Of a DNA stretch of 64,000 nucleotides, positions 1-7,508 are shown in pieces. Source of the DNA: CAWDAQ01 sp963800325. Its GTDB lineage: Bacteria > Actinomycetota > Actinomycetes > Actinomycetales > Dermatophilaceae. The stretch spans positions 62,001 through 126,000 of the forward strand of contig CAWDAQ010000008.1 of NCBI GenBank assembly GCA_963800325.1, in the 5' to 3' direction. Under the pieces are notes generated by a model that was not told where the DNA came from, made no database searches, and saw only the letters and a program-made list of their open reading frames with translations. Every line of letters begins with the position of its first letter. Within the stretch, counting starts at the first letter, position 1. The position numbers and the translations under genes are program-made.

Positions 1-603
1 GAGGACCCCGCGCAGGACCCGCCACGCGGCGACCCTGCCGCGCCGGCCGTCCCCGGCTGGCGCAGCCTCGCGCTCGACCGGGCCGCCGGGACGCTCACCC
101 TTCCCGCCGGCTGCCTGCTCGACCTCGGCTCGAGCGCCAAGGCCCGGGCCGCCGACCTCGTCGCCGCCCGGCTCGCCGCGACCTTCCCCGGCGGGTTCCT
201 CGTCTCCCTCGGAGGCGACGTCGCGGTCTCGGGCCTGCTGCCACCCGGTGGCTGGCGGGTCGGCCTCGCCGACTCCCGGGGACGGACCCGGCAGGTCGTC
301 GTCAGCTCCGGACAGGCGCTCGCGACCTCCTCGACCCGGATCCGCACCTGGCGCTCGGGCGGCACCACCCGTCACCACATCGTCGACCCCCGCACCGGCC
401 AGGTCGCCGAGCCGGTATGGGCCGAGGTCACCTGCGCCGGGGCCACCGCCCTCGAGGCGAACGCCGCGAGCACCGCCGCCGTCGTCCTCGGGGCCGAGGC
501 GCCCACCTGGCTCGAGGCCGCCGGCGTCCCCGCACGCCTCGACCCGGTCGCCGGGCGCCCGGTGCGGACCACGGGATGGCCCGCCGTGGGGGTGGCGGCA
601 TGA
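1..603 (+). CDS. FAD:protein FMN transferase (ApbE family), 5' end outside window
   Basis: Open in frame 1 from the window edge; 200 residues of the C-terminal part are present. ApbE enzymes move FMN from FAD onto a Thr/Ser of a target protein, usually an FMN-binding subunit of a redox complex outside the membrane. Visible motifs are LLDLGSSAKARAAD (near residue 39, matching the family DLGGxAKG site), LVSLGGDVAVSG (near 67) and ATSSTRIRTW followed by HHIVDPRTG, the usual substrate and Mg site region. In the last motif, where many members have an ADALxTA segment, this protein reads EANAASTA, so the metal-ligand Asp is Asn; some actinobacterial members appear to share this. The stop overlaps the next start (ATGA), so it is co-translated with the membrane protein downstream. 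Its likely target, an FMN-binding protein, would lie upstream of the window. Confidence 0.85.
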   Translation, partial: EDPAQDPPRGDPAAPAVPGWRSLALDRAAGTLTLPAGCLLDLGSSAKARAADLVAARLAATFPGGFLVSLGGDVAVSGLLPPGGWRVGLADSRGRTRQVVVSSGQALATSSTRIRTWRSGGTTRHHIVDPRTGQVAEPVWAEVTCAGATALEANAASTAAVVLGAEAPTWLEAAGVPARLDPVAGRPVRTTGWPAVGVAA

Positions 604-1163
604 ACGAGCTGCTCTGGTTCGTCTCCCGGGCCACCGGCACGGTGAGCATCGTCCTGCTGACGAGCGTCCTCGTCCTGGGTCTGCTCACCGCCGGGCGCCG
701 GCGCGCGCACGGCATGACGCAGGCCGTCGTCACCGGGCTCCACCGATCGCTCGCGCTCGGCACCACCGCCTTCCTCCTCGCCCACGTCGCGACCGCGGTC
801 GCCGAGACCTACGTCAGCATCGACCTCGTCTCCGCCGTCGTCCCCTTCACCTCGACGTACGCCCGCGCGTGGGTCGGCCTCGGCACGCTCGGGCTCGACC
901 TCGTCCTCGCCCTCGTCGTGACCTCGCTGCTGCGCCACCGGCTCCCGGAGCGGGCCTGGCGGGCCGTCCACGCCCTCGCGCTCGTCCTCTGGCCCGTCGC
1001 GCTCGTCCACGGCCTCGCGCTCGGTACCGACAGCGAGCTCTGGTTGCGCCTCGTGACCGTCGCCTGCGGCCTCGCCGGGGCCGCCGCCCTCGCCTGGCGG
1101 CTGCTCAGCACCCACGCCGACGAGGTCCGCCGCCAGGAGATCGCCCTGCAGAGGTGGTCATGA
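600..1163 (+). CDS. Ferric-reductase-like heme-binding membrane protein
   Basis: 187 residues with about five hydrophobic helices (roughly 8-32, 49-70, 92-112, 122-143, 148-168). Four histidines lie in helices as two pairs, H48/H62 and H124/H137, spaced 14 and 13 apart, the arrangement that binds two b-type hemes in ferric reductase/MsrQ-like domains. No cytosolic FAD/NADPH domain is fused, so electrons must come from another protein; the next two genes (NuoF-like and ferredoxin) are candidates. The start ATG overlaps the apbE stop (ATGA) and the stop overlaps the next start, so the four genes form one operon. Role inferred: membrane step moving electrons across the membrane, perhaps to the flavinylated partner of ApbE. 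Confidence 0.8.
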   Translation: MNELLWFVSRATGTVSIVLLTSVLVLGLLTAGRRRAHGMTQAVVTGLHRSLALGTTAFLLAHVATAVAETYVSIDLVSAVVPFTSTYARAWVGLGTLGLDLVLALVVTSLLRHRLPERAWRAVHALALVLWPVALVHGLALGTDSELWLRLVTVACGLAGAAALAWRLLSTHADEVRRQEIALQRWS

Positions 1164-2320
1164 GCACCGCGCCGCGCCGCGGTGGGGCGACCCGGTCCTC
1201 GGTGGCAGCCGGGGACGGCGACCTGCTGGAGCTGCTCGAGCTCTCGGGGCTCACCGGACGCGGCGGGGCCGCGTTCAGCACGGCGACGAAGATCGCCGCC
1301 GCCCGCGAGCGCGGCGCCGAGCTCGTCGTCAACGCCTGCGACGGCGAGGTCGGGGCGGCCAAGGACGCCTACGTCGTCGCCGCCCACCTCGACGAGCTCG
1401 TCCACGGCGCCGCGCTCGTCGCCCGCGGACGGGTCCGGTTCGCCGCCCACCGGGGCAGCGCGACCGCGGCCCGACTCGCGGGCGCCGGGCTCGAGGTGCT
1501 CCCGGCCCCCGACCGCTACGTCTCGAGCGAGGAGAGCTCGCTGGTCCACCTCGCCCACGGCGGGCTCGCCCGTCCGGTGACCAAGCGCGCCCCGACGGTC
1601 CACGGGCTGACGACGAGCCAGGGACGGCGGCTGCGCCCCACGGTCGTCCTCAACGCCGAGACCGTGTGGCGGGTGGCCCAGGTCGCCGACCGCGGGCCGG
1701 ACTGGTTCCGCTCCTACGGCACCCCCGAGGAGCCCGGCCCCCGGCTCGTGACCATCGGCGGCGCGGTGGCCCGGCCCGGGGTGACGACGACCGAGGCCGG
1801 GACCCCGGTGCGCGACCTCGTCGCCGCCGCCGGCGGCACGGTCGAGCCGGCCGCCGCGCTCGGCGTCGGCGGCCTCGGCGGCGGCTGGCTGGGGTGGCCG
1901 GACGTGCAGCGGCTGCGCTGGTCCGGCGCCGACCTGCGCCCCCACGGGCTCTCCCTCGGACCCGGGGTCCTCCACGTGCTCTCGCAGTCGGTGTGCCCGC
2001 TGGAGCACGTCGCCGGCCTGCTGGCGTACGCGGCGGGCGAGAGCGCCGGCCAGTGCGGGCCCTGCATGTTCGGCGTCCCGGCCCTCGCGGCCGACGTCGG
2101 CGAGCTCGCCGGCCGGCGGCTCCACCGCTCGCGACTGCAGCGGCTGCGCTCCCGGCTGCGGCTGCTGCCCGGACGGGGCGCCTGCCGGTTCCCCGACGGC
2201 GTCGCGGGCTTCACCGCGAGCGCGCTGCGCGTGTTCGACGACGAGGTCGAGGCCCACCTCGCCGGCAGGTGCACCCGACCCGGGCGAGGAGGGCGGTCCC
2301 GTGCCGTCGCCCACGCCTGA
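1160..2320 (+). CDS. NuoF-like / SLBB iron-sulfur flavoprotein (NADH dehydrogenase F-type)
   Basis: 386 residues related to the FMN/NADH-binding subunit of complex I and to RnfC. GRGGAAF (33-39) matches the glycine-rich nucleotide/FMN site and SEESSLV (123-129) the GEExxL flavin motif. An SLBB segment spans about 195-226. The C-terminal cluster motif reads ESAGQCGPC (294-302) with one later Cys at 342; the first of the four cluster cysteines of classic NuoF (ESCGxCxPC) is Ala here, leaving C299, C302 and C342. It overlaps the preceding stop (ATGA) and the ferredoxin start lies inside its 3' end. Inferred role: input of electrons from NAD(P)H or ferredoxin to the membrane partner. It is not a complex I subunit in context, since no other nuo genes are nearby. 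Confidence 0.8.
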   Translation: MSTAPRRGGATRSSVAAGDGDLLELLELSGLTGRGGAAFSTATKIAAARERGAELVVNACDGEVGAAKDAYVVAAHLDELVHGAALVARGRVRFAAHRGSATAARLAGAGLEVLPAPDRYVSSEESSLVHLAHGGLARPVTKRAPTVHGLTTSQGRRLRPTVVLNAETVWRVAQVADRGPDWFRSYGTPEEPGPRLVTIGGAVARPGVTTTEAGTPVRDLVAAAGGTVEPAAALGVGGLGGGWLGWPDVQRLRWSGADLRPHGLSLGPGVLHVLSQSVCPLEHVAGLLAYAAGESAGQCGPCMFGVPALAADVGELAGRRLHRSRLQRLRSRLRLLPGRGACRFPDGVAGFTASALRVFDDEVEAHLAGRCTRPGRGGRSRAVAHA

Positions 2321-2546
2321 GCCGCCCCGGCGGCTCGCGGTCGACCGGGTCGCGTGCACCGGCCACGGGGTCTGCGCCAGCCTCCTGCCCGGGCAGGTGA
2401 GGCTGGACGAGTGGGGCTACCCGGTGCTCGTCGACCCGGTGCTCGTCGACCCCGTGCTGGTCGACCCCGTGGCCGACGGGGCCCGAGCCGAGGAGGTCGA
2501 GCTGGCGATCCGGCGGTGCCCGGCGCGGGCCCTCTACCTGCGCTGA
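2301..2546 (+). CDS. Small ferredoxin (single cluster)
   Basis: 81 residues starting at a GTG that overlaps the previous gene by 20 bases. The motif CTGHGVC (C19, C25) plus RRCPARAL (C73) is the three-cysteine pattern of actinobacterial single-cluster ferredoxins, consistent with a [3Fe-4S] cluster. Between the cysteines the protein has the pentapeptide VLVDP three times (about residues 42-56), encoded by near-identical 15-base units, which looks like a recent slippage expansion. As last gene of the redox operon it probably carries electrons between soluble donors and the NuoF-like or heme protein. Confidence 0.8.
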   Translation: MPSPTPEPPRRLAVDRVACTGHGVCASLLPGQVRLDEWGYPVLVDPVLVDPVLVDPVADGARAEEVELAIRRCPARALYLR

Positions 2547-2581
2547 CGTGCGGGTGGTCCGGTCCGCTCACCCCGGTCGGG

Positions 2582-2587
2582 CACACT
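2582..2587 (+). promoter_or_regulatory. Candidate -10 hexamer for a leaderless PH-domain mRNA
   Basis: CACACT lies six bases before the ATG at 2594 and no ribosome binding site is present. The hexamer departs from TANNNT at the first base, so this is one of the weaker members of the leaderless set. Confidence 0.35.
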
Positions 2588-2593
2588 GGGCGC

Positions 2594-3157
2594 ATGAGCC
2601 CGACCCCCGCGCCGGACGACCCCGCGCCGGACGACCCCGCGCCGGACGACCGCGCGCCGGACGACCGCGAGGGGCGCGTCGCCCTCGACGACGACGGGGC
2701 CCTGGGCTGGCACCACGTGTCGCCGGCGCTCGCGACCGTCCGCACGCTCGTGGTGCTCGCGCTCGCGGCGCCGCTGCTCGCCGTCGCCGTGGTCCTCGCG
2801 GTGGTCCTCTCCCCGTGGGCGTGGCTCGGTGCCGCGGCCGTCCTCGCCGGGGCCGCGTGGGCGCTCTGGGTCGTCCGGCGGCAGGTCTCGGCCATCACGT
2901 GGGTCGAGCTGCCCGAGGAGCTCGTCATCCGCAAGGGACGGCTGCTGCGGCGGCTGGTGAGCATCCCCTACGGCCGGCTGCAGTACGTCGACCTGCAGTC
3001 CGGCCCGCTCGCCCGCCGCTTCGGGCTCGCCGGGCTCGAGCTCCACACCGCCTCCCCCGAGAGCGGGGGTGACATCCCCGGCGTCCCGGTCGCGGACGCC
3101 GAGGCGCTGCGCGAGCGGCTCGCCGCGCGCGGCGAGTCCTTCCGGGCCGGGCTGTGA
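2594..3157 (+). CDS. PH-domain membrane protein (YdbS-like)
   Basis: 187 residues. The N-terminus (about 5-26) is a disordered acidic tail of PAPDD repeats coded by 15-base tandem units. Two hydrophobic helices follow (about 48-70 and 72-94), then a bacterial PH_2 domain (about 97-170) with the typical sequence around VIRKGRLLRRLVSIPYGRLQ. Proteins of this type act at the membrane in pairs; the B. subtilis YdbS/YdbT pair affects tolerance to paralogous bacteriocins, but the biochemical role is not known. The ATG is preceded by a possible -10 hexamer at six bases. Its stop overlaps the start of the larger PH protein (GTGA), so the two are coupled. Confidence 0.8.
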   Translation: MSPTPAPDDPAPDDPAPDDRAPDDREGRVALDDDGALGWHHVSPALATVRTLVVLALAAPLLAVAVVLAVVLSPWAWLGAAAVLAGAAWALWVVRRQVSAITWVELPEELVIRKGRLLRRLVSIPYGRLQYVDLQSGPLARRFGLAGLELHTASPESGGDIPGVPVADAEALRERLAARGESFRAGL

Positions 3158-4701
3158 CGGCCGACGGGGGCTGGCGCCGGTTCCACCCGCTCTCCCCGCT
3201 CCTGCGCGGAGGGGTGGCCGTCCTCGCGGTCGCGTCCTGGGCGTTCAGCCAGCAGCTCGACCGGATCTTCGGCAGCGACCCGCAGGACCCCACCGGCGGC
3301 CACCCCCTCATCGCCGTGGCCGCAGGGGTCGCCGTCCTCGCGGCGATCGTCCTCGCCGGCTGGGCCTCGTGGACGGTCACGCGGTTCCGGCTCGGGGCGA
3401 CGTCGCTCGAGCTGCGCAGCGGCCTCCTGTTCCGCCAGCACCGCCAGGTGCGCTACGACCGCATCCAGGCGGTCGACCTCGTCCGGCCGCTGCTCGCGCG
3501 CCTCGCGGGCCTGTCCGAGGTGCGCGTCGAGTCCGCCGGGGGCCGGGACAGCAACGTCCGGCTGGCCTTCCTCGCCGACGACGCCGCCCGGACGCTGCGG
3601 GACGAGCTCGCCGTCCTCGCGGGCCGGGGCGACGAGGCGGAGGGGCCCGACTTGGCGGGCGAGCCGGCCGAGCCGACCGAGCCGGCCGAGCCGACCGAGC
3701 GGGGCGGGTCCGACGCCGTGGTCGGGACCGCGCCCCCGGGGTCGACCGCGCCCCCGGGGTCGGCCGCACCAGCGGACGCGCCGGCAGGCGCCCGCACCGG
3801 CACCGCCGACGCCGGGGAGCGGGCGCTGCGGATCCCCAACGTCCGGCTCGTCCAGTCGCTCCTCTACAGCCGCACGACCGTCTTCCTCGTCCTGGCCGTG
3901 CCCGTCCTGCTCCTCGGCTTCGCCCTCGGCCGGGTCGGGGTCGTGTCCTCGCTCGGGCCCGTCACGCTCGCCGTCGGCGGGCGCCACGTCGGCGCCGCGC
4001 TGCGGTGGGCCAACTTCGAGCTCACCCCCTCCCGGGACGTCGTCCGGCTCCGCCACGGGCTGACCGACCTGCGGACCTCGAGCATCCCGCTGCACCGGAT
4101 CCAGGCCGTCGGGCTCTCCCAGCCGCTGCCGTGGCGGCCGACGGACTGGTGGCGGATGGAGGTCAACGTCGCCGGGGTCGGCACGGGCGGCTCGTCCGCG
4201 CGCACCGAGACGACCGTGCTCCCGGTGGGCACGACCGCCGAGGCGCTGGCCGTGCTCTCGGTGCTCCTGCCGGGCACGGACACCGCCGTCGTCCTCGAGG
4301 GGATGACCGGCTCCGGGGGCGAGGGGCGCTACACGTGCTCGCCGCCCGCGGCCCGGCTGCTGGACCCGCTCGGGTGGCGGCGCACCGGGTACGCCGTCAC
4401 CCCGCGCGCCGTCCTGACCCGGCGAGGCGCGCTGCGGCGGGTCGTCCAGGTCGTCCCGCACGCGCGCACCCAGTCCCTCGCCGTGCGCCGCGGTCCCCTG
4501 CAGCGGTGGGCCGGGCTGGCGAGCGTCCACCTCGTCTCGACCCCCGGCCCGGTCTCGCCCGTCGTGGCCCACCTCGGCCAGCGGGAGGCGACGGACCTGC
4601 TGGTCGAGCAGATGGGCCGGTCCCGCCACGCGAGGACGCTCGCGCCCCGGCACACACCGGACGAATCACCGCGTTCGCTTGCGGAACGTCGACAGACCTA
4701 G
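3154..4701 (+). CDS. Multi-PH-domain membrane protein (YdbT-like)
   Basis: 515 residues beginning at a GTG overlapping the previous stop. It has two helices near residues 18-34 and 51-74, a PH_2 domain (about 75-150), a long low-complexity linker (about 160-225) with repeated AEPTEP and APPGS units, two more helices (about 240-285), then two further PH_2-like domains (about 285-370 and 410-500). This layout is that of YdbT, partner of YdbS. The repeated linker (nt 3658-3777) is unlike the conserved domains and probably varies between strains. Function is unknown beyond membrane association; start and family assignment are firm. Confidence 0.8.
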   Translation: MTADGGWRRFHPLSPLLRGGVAVLAVASWAFSQQLDRIFGSDPQDPTGGHPLIAVAAGVAVLAAIVLAGWASWTVTRFRLGATSLELRSGLLFRQHRQVRYDRIQAVDLVRPLLARLAGLSEVRVESAGGRDSNVRLAFLADDAARTLRDELAVLAGRGDEAEGPDLAGEPAEPTEPAEPTERGGSDAVVGTAPPGSTAPPGSAAPADAPAGARTGTADAGERALRIPNVRLVQSLLYSRTTVFLVLAVPVLLLGFALGRVGVVSSLGPVTLAVGGRHVGAALRWANFELTPSRDVVRLRHGLTDLRTSSIPLHRIQAVGLSQPLPWRPTDWWRMEVNVAGVGTGGSSARTETTVLPVGTTAEALAVLSVLLPGTDTAVVLEGMTGSGGEGRYTCSPPAARLLDPLGWRRTGYAVTPRAVLTRRGALRRVVQVVPHARTQSLAVRRGPLQRWAGLASVHLVSTPGPVSPVVAHLGQREATDLLVEQMGRSRHARTLAPRHTPDESPRSLAERRQT

Positions 4702-4760
4702 TGGACTTGGCGGTCACGAGGTGCGGCGCTCGAGTGCCCTGGGGGTCGGGCACGCACCCG

Positions 4761-4781
4761 GTGGGCCACGCGACGGCCCAC
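4761..4781 (+). terminator. Short hairpin between PH operon and DUF3052 gene
   Basis: GTGGGCC (4761-4767) pairs with GGCCCAC (4775-4781) around a 7-base loop. There is no T tract. It may end the PH operon, or be a leader structure of the next gene. Confidence 0.3.
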
Positions 4782-4814
4782 TGACAGGACCGACCCAGAC
4801 GGATGGAGATGGTT

Positions 4815-5240
4815 GTGAACACGCCCGCGCCGGCTGCGCCGCACGGCCCGGTGGAGAAGCTCGGACTCAAGGAGGGGCACGTCGTCCAGGAGTTCGGCTA
4901 CGACGGGGACGTCGACGACGACCTGCGTCTCGCCGTCGAGAGGATCGTCCTCGGAGAGCTCGAGGACGAGGAGTACACCGGGGTCGCCGACGCGGTCCTG
5001 CTGTGGTGGCGCGAGGGGGACGGTGACCTCGTCGACACCCTCGTCGACGTGCTCACCACGCTCGCCGAGGGCGCGCCCATCCTGCTGCTGACCCCGAAGG
5101 CCGGACGCGACGGCGAGGTCGACGCCAGCGAGATCGAGGAGGCCGCGGTCACCGCCGGCCTCCACCCCTCGGGCACGGTCAACGCCAGCCGGGACTGGAC
5201 GGGCACCCGTCTCGTCGCGCCCCGCACGGGTCGGCGCTGA
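4815..5240 (+). CDS. DUF3052 family protein
   Basis: 141 residues, acidic, no membrane segments. The core EKLGLKEGHVVQEFGYDGDV followed by DDDLR identifies the actinobacterial DUF3052 family (M. tuberculosis Rv2239c by memory), function unknown. An in-frame ATG lies 12 bases upstream at 4803, but GTG 4815 has a good ribosome binding site (GGAG at 4805-4808, six-base spacer) while 4803 has none, so 4815 is preferred. It sits just before the AhpE-type peroxiredoxin, as in mycobacteria, which suggests a link to redox or stress physiology. The aceE gene found beside this pair in some relatives is not in the window. Confidence 0.8.
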   Translation: MNTPAPAAPHGPVEKLGLKEGHVVQEFGYDGDVDDDLRLAVERIVLGELEDEEYTGVADAVLLWWREGDGDLVDTLVDVLTTLAEGAPILLLTPKAGRDGEVDASEIEEAAVTAGLHPSGTVNASRDWTGTRLVAPRTGRR

Positions 5241-5259
5241 GACTGTCAGACCCTGCTGG

Positions 5260-5265
5260 CACACT
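5260..5265 (+). promoter_or_regulatory. Candidate -10 hexamer for a leaderless ahpE mRNA
   Basis: CACACT lies seven bases before the peroxiredoxin ATG at 5273. There is no ribosome binding site. Like the hexamer at 2582 it lacks the leading T of TANNNT. Confidence 0.35.
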
Positions 5266-5272
5266 GCCGGGC

Positions 5273-5755
5273 ATGACCGAGACCGCCACCACCACCGCGC
5301 TCCCCGTCAGCGCGGCCGCACCCGACTTCACCCTGCGCACGCAGAACGGGGAGCGGGTCACGCTGTCGGAGTTCCGGGGGAGCAAGAACGTCGTCCTCGT
5401 CTTCTACCCGTTCGCCTTCTCGGGCATCTGCACCGGGGAGCTGTGCGAGATCCGCGACGACCTCGGCCGGTTCGTCGCCGAGGACGTCCAGGTGCTCGCC
5501 ATCTCCTGCGACCACATGTTCAGCCAGCGCGCGTGGGCGGACAAGGAGGGGTACTTCTTCCCCCTGCTGTCCGACTTCTGGCCGCACGGCGAGGTGGCGC
5601 GCTCCTACGGGGTCTTCGACGAGCAGGTCGGCGCCGCGGTGCGGGGGACGTTCCTCGTCGACACCGAGGGCGTCGTGCGCTGGACCCTCGTCAACGGGAT
5701 CGGGGAGGGCCGGGACTTCGCGGGGTACCACGAGGCCCTGGTCGAGCTCCGCTGA
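5273..5755 (+). CDS. ahpE: Peroxiredoxin, AhpE subfamily
   Basis: 160 residues with the thioredoxin-fold peroxiredoxin core. The peroxidatic site is PFAFSGICTGELC, with C53 in the position of the catalytic cysteine and another cysteine at C58 close by. AhpE enzymes reduce peroxides and peroxynitrite using mycoredoxin or mycothiol in actinobacteria. The extra C58 could act as a resolving cysteine, though in typical AhpE the resolving thiol comes from outside. The start ATG has only a weak -10-like hexamer seven bases upstream and no clear ribosome binding site, so a leaderless mRNA is possible. It is followed by a hairpin and tRNA-Val. Confidence 0.88.
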   Translation: MTETATTTALPVSAAAPDFTLRTQNGERVTLSEFRGSKNVVLVFYPFAFSGICTGELCEIRDDLGRFVAEDVQVLAISCDHMFSQRAWADKEGYFFPLLSDFWPHGEVARSYGVFDEQVGAAVRGTFLVDTEGVVRWTLVNGIGEGRDFAGYHEALVELR

Positions 5756-5800
5756 CAGCCGACCGTCGCTGACAGAATGACGGGCTGACACAATCACCGC

Positions 5801-5825
5801 GACCCGGCGGAGCCTGCGCCGGGTC
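5801..5825 (+). terminator. GC-rich hairpin between ahpE and tRNA-Val
   Basis: GACCCGGCG (5801-5809) is followed by a short loop and CGCCGGGTC (5817-5825), a perfect 9-bp stem two bases before the tRNA. There is no T tract. It could end the ahpE transcript or form a 5' leader structure of the tRNA precursor. Confidence 0.45.
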
Positions 5826-5827
5826 AC

Positions 5828-5900
5828 GGGCCTGTAGCTCAGCTGGCAGAGCACCGCGTTTACACCGCGGGTGTCGTCGGTTCGATCCCGGCCGGGCCCA
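5828..5900 (+). tRNA. tRNA-Val (anticodon TAC)
   Basis: A 73-base cloverleaf. The acceptor stem GGGCCTG pairs with CGGGCCC (one G-U). The D arm starts TAGCTCAGCTGG. The anticodon stem CCGCG/CGCGG encloses TTTACAC, giving anticodon TAC. The T loop GGTTCGATCC is standard. The discriminator base is A and CCA is not encoded. The gene ends one base before the GTG start of the Nif3 gene, so tRNA processing and translation of Nif3 share a junction. Confidence 0.95.
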
Positions 5901-5901
5901 C

Positions 5902-6762
5902 GTGCAGCAGCCGACCCTCGCCGACGCCGTCGCCGCCCTCGAGCGGCTCTACCCGCCGGACACCGCGCAGGACTGGGACCAGGTCGGTCTCGTCACCGGC
6001 GACCTCGACCAGCCCGTCCGCCGGGTCCACCTCGCCGTCGACCCCACGCTGGCGGTCATCGAGGAGGCCAGGTCCGCGGGCGCGGACCTGCTCGTCACCC
6101 ACCACCCGCTGCTGCTCCGGGGCGTGCACAGCGTCGCCACGACCACCGCGAAGGGCGCGAGCGTCACCTCGCTCGTCGTCGGCGACGTCGCGCTCTACGT
6201 CGCCCACACCAACGCCGACGTCGCCACCCCGGGGGTGTGCACCGCGCTCGCCGACGCCTGCGGCCTGGCCGACCTCCGTCCCCTCGAGCCCGACGCGACC
6301 GCCCCGCTGGGACGGGTGGGCCGGCTCGCCCGGCCGACGCCGCTGGCCGAGCTCGTCGAGCAGCTCGCCCGGGTGCTGCCGGAGACGGCCGGCGGCGTCC
6401 GCGTCGCCGGGCCGCCCGACGCGCTCGTCGAGACCGTCGCCGTCGTCGGCGGTGCCGGGGACTCGATGTTCGACGCCGTCCGGGCGAGCGGAGCCGACGT
6501 CTACGTCACCGCGGACCTGCGCCACCACCCCGTGCTCGAGGCCCGGGAGGAGTCGCGCGGCGGTCCGCCCTACCTCGTCGACGCCGGCCACTGGGCCACC
6601 GAGTTCCTCTGGCTCGCCACCCTCGAGCACGACCTGCGCACCGCGCTTGCCGACGACGGAGCGGACGTGGATAGGTTGGACACCCACATCAGCACCGTGC
6701 GCACCGACCCGTGGGACTTCGTGGTCGGCGCGAGGGGGACCGACCGAGGAGGTACGCCGTGA
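5902..6762 (+). CDS. Nif3-like dinuclear metal center protein
   Basis: 286 residues matching the Nif3/YqfO family, hexameric proteins with a two-metal site; the cellular role is unsettled (GTP cyclohydrolase-like or general metal-binding). The metal motif LLVTHHPLLLRGV has H67 and H68; HTNADV and the C-terminal HWATEFLWL region supply the rest. The GTG start at 5902 gives the family-typical N-terminus (LADAVAALERLYPP) and is only one base after the mature tRNA-Val, so no separate ribosome binding site can exist. Translation must begin on an mRNA whose 5' end is made at or near the tRNA 3' end, or on an unprocessed transcript. It overlaps the zinc-ribbon gene by 4 bases. Confidence 0.87.
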   Translation: MQQPTLADAVAALERLYPPDTAQDWDQVGLVTGDLDQPVRRVHLAVDPTLAVIEEARSAGADLLVTHHPLLLRGVHSVATTTAKGASVTSLVVGDVALYVAHTNADVATPGVCTALADACGLADLRPLEPDATAPLGRVGRLARPTPLAELVEQLARVLPETAGGVRVAGPPDALVETVAVVGGAGDSMFDAVRASGADVYVTADLRHHPVLEAREESRGGPPYLVDAGHWATEFLWLATLEHDLRTALADDGADVDRLDTHISTVRTDPWDFVVGARGTDRGGTP

Positions 6763-7508
6763 AGGCCGACCCGTCCCGGCAGCTGCGGCTGCTCGACCTG
6801 CAGGGCATCGACACCCGCCTCGACCAGATCGCGCACGCCCGCCGGACCCTGCCGCAGATCGCCCGCGTCGCCGAGCTCGAGCAGCGCGCCGCGGCCGCCC
6901 GGGACGACGTCGTCCGGGCCGAGACCGCCGCGTCCGACGTCCAGCGGGAGGTCGCCCGCGCCGAGGCCGACGTCCAGCTCGTCCGGGACCGGGCCGCCCG
7001 CGACCGCACGCGGCTGGAGTCCGGGTCGGGGCCCGCGAAGGAGCTCCAGGCCCTCCAGCACGAGCTCGAGTCCCTCGCCCGCCGGCAGAGCGAGCTCGAG
7101 GACGTCGAGCTCGAGGTCATGGAGCGCGCCGAGGAGGCCGAGGCCGAGCTCGCCCGGCTGCGGGAGCAGCAGACCGTCCTCACGGGGGAGCTCGTCGAGT
7201 CGACGAGCGAGCGCGACGGCGCGCTCGCCGAGCTGGACCGCGAGGCGGACGAGGTCGCGGCCCCCCGCGACACCGTCGTCGCCGAGGCCGGCGAGGACCT
7301 CGTCGCGCTCTACGAGAAGATCCGCGCGAGCAGCGGCGGCCTCGCCGCGGCCGCGCTCCACCAGCGCCGCTGCGGCGGCTGTCAGCTCGAGCTCACCCAG
7401 GTCGACCTGGCCCGGATCGCCGCCGCCGAGGAGGACGAGGTGCTCCGCTGCGAGGAGTGCCGCCGGATCCTCGTGCGGACCCGCGAGTCCGGTCTGCCGT
7501 CCCGGTGA
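6759..7508 (+). CDS. Coiled-coil zinc-ribbon protein (DUF164/zf-RING_7 type)
   Basis: 249 residues starting at a GTG that overlaps the Nif3 stop (GTGA). Most of the protein (about 10-195) is charged heptad-rich coiled coil. The C-terminal zinc ribbon has CGGC and CEEC pairs about 30 residues apart. It corresponds to M. tuberculosis Rv2229c by memory and is regularly found between Nif3 and RNase H genes in actinobacteria. Nucleic-acid binding is presumed from the ribbon but no activity is established. An upstream in-frame ATG at 6711 lies inside Nif3 and is rejected because the coupled GTG fits the operon pattern. Confidence 0.85.
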   Translation: MKADPSRQLRLLDLQGIDTRLDQIAHARRTLPQIARVAELEQRAAAARDDVVRAETAASDVQREVARAEADVQLVRDRAARDRTRLESGSGPAKELQALQHELESLARRQSELEDVELEVMERAEEAEAELARLREQQTVLTGELVESTSERDGALAELDREADEVAAPRDTVVAEAGEDLVALYEKIRASSGGLAAAALHQRRCGGCQLELTQVDLARIAAAEEDEVLRCEECRRILVRTRESGLPSR

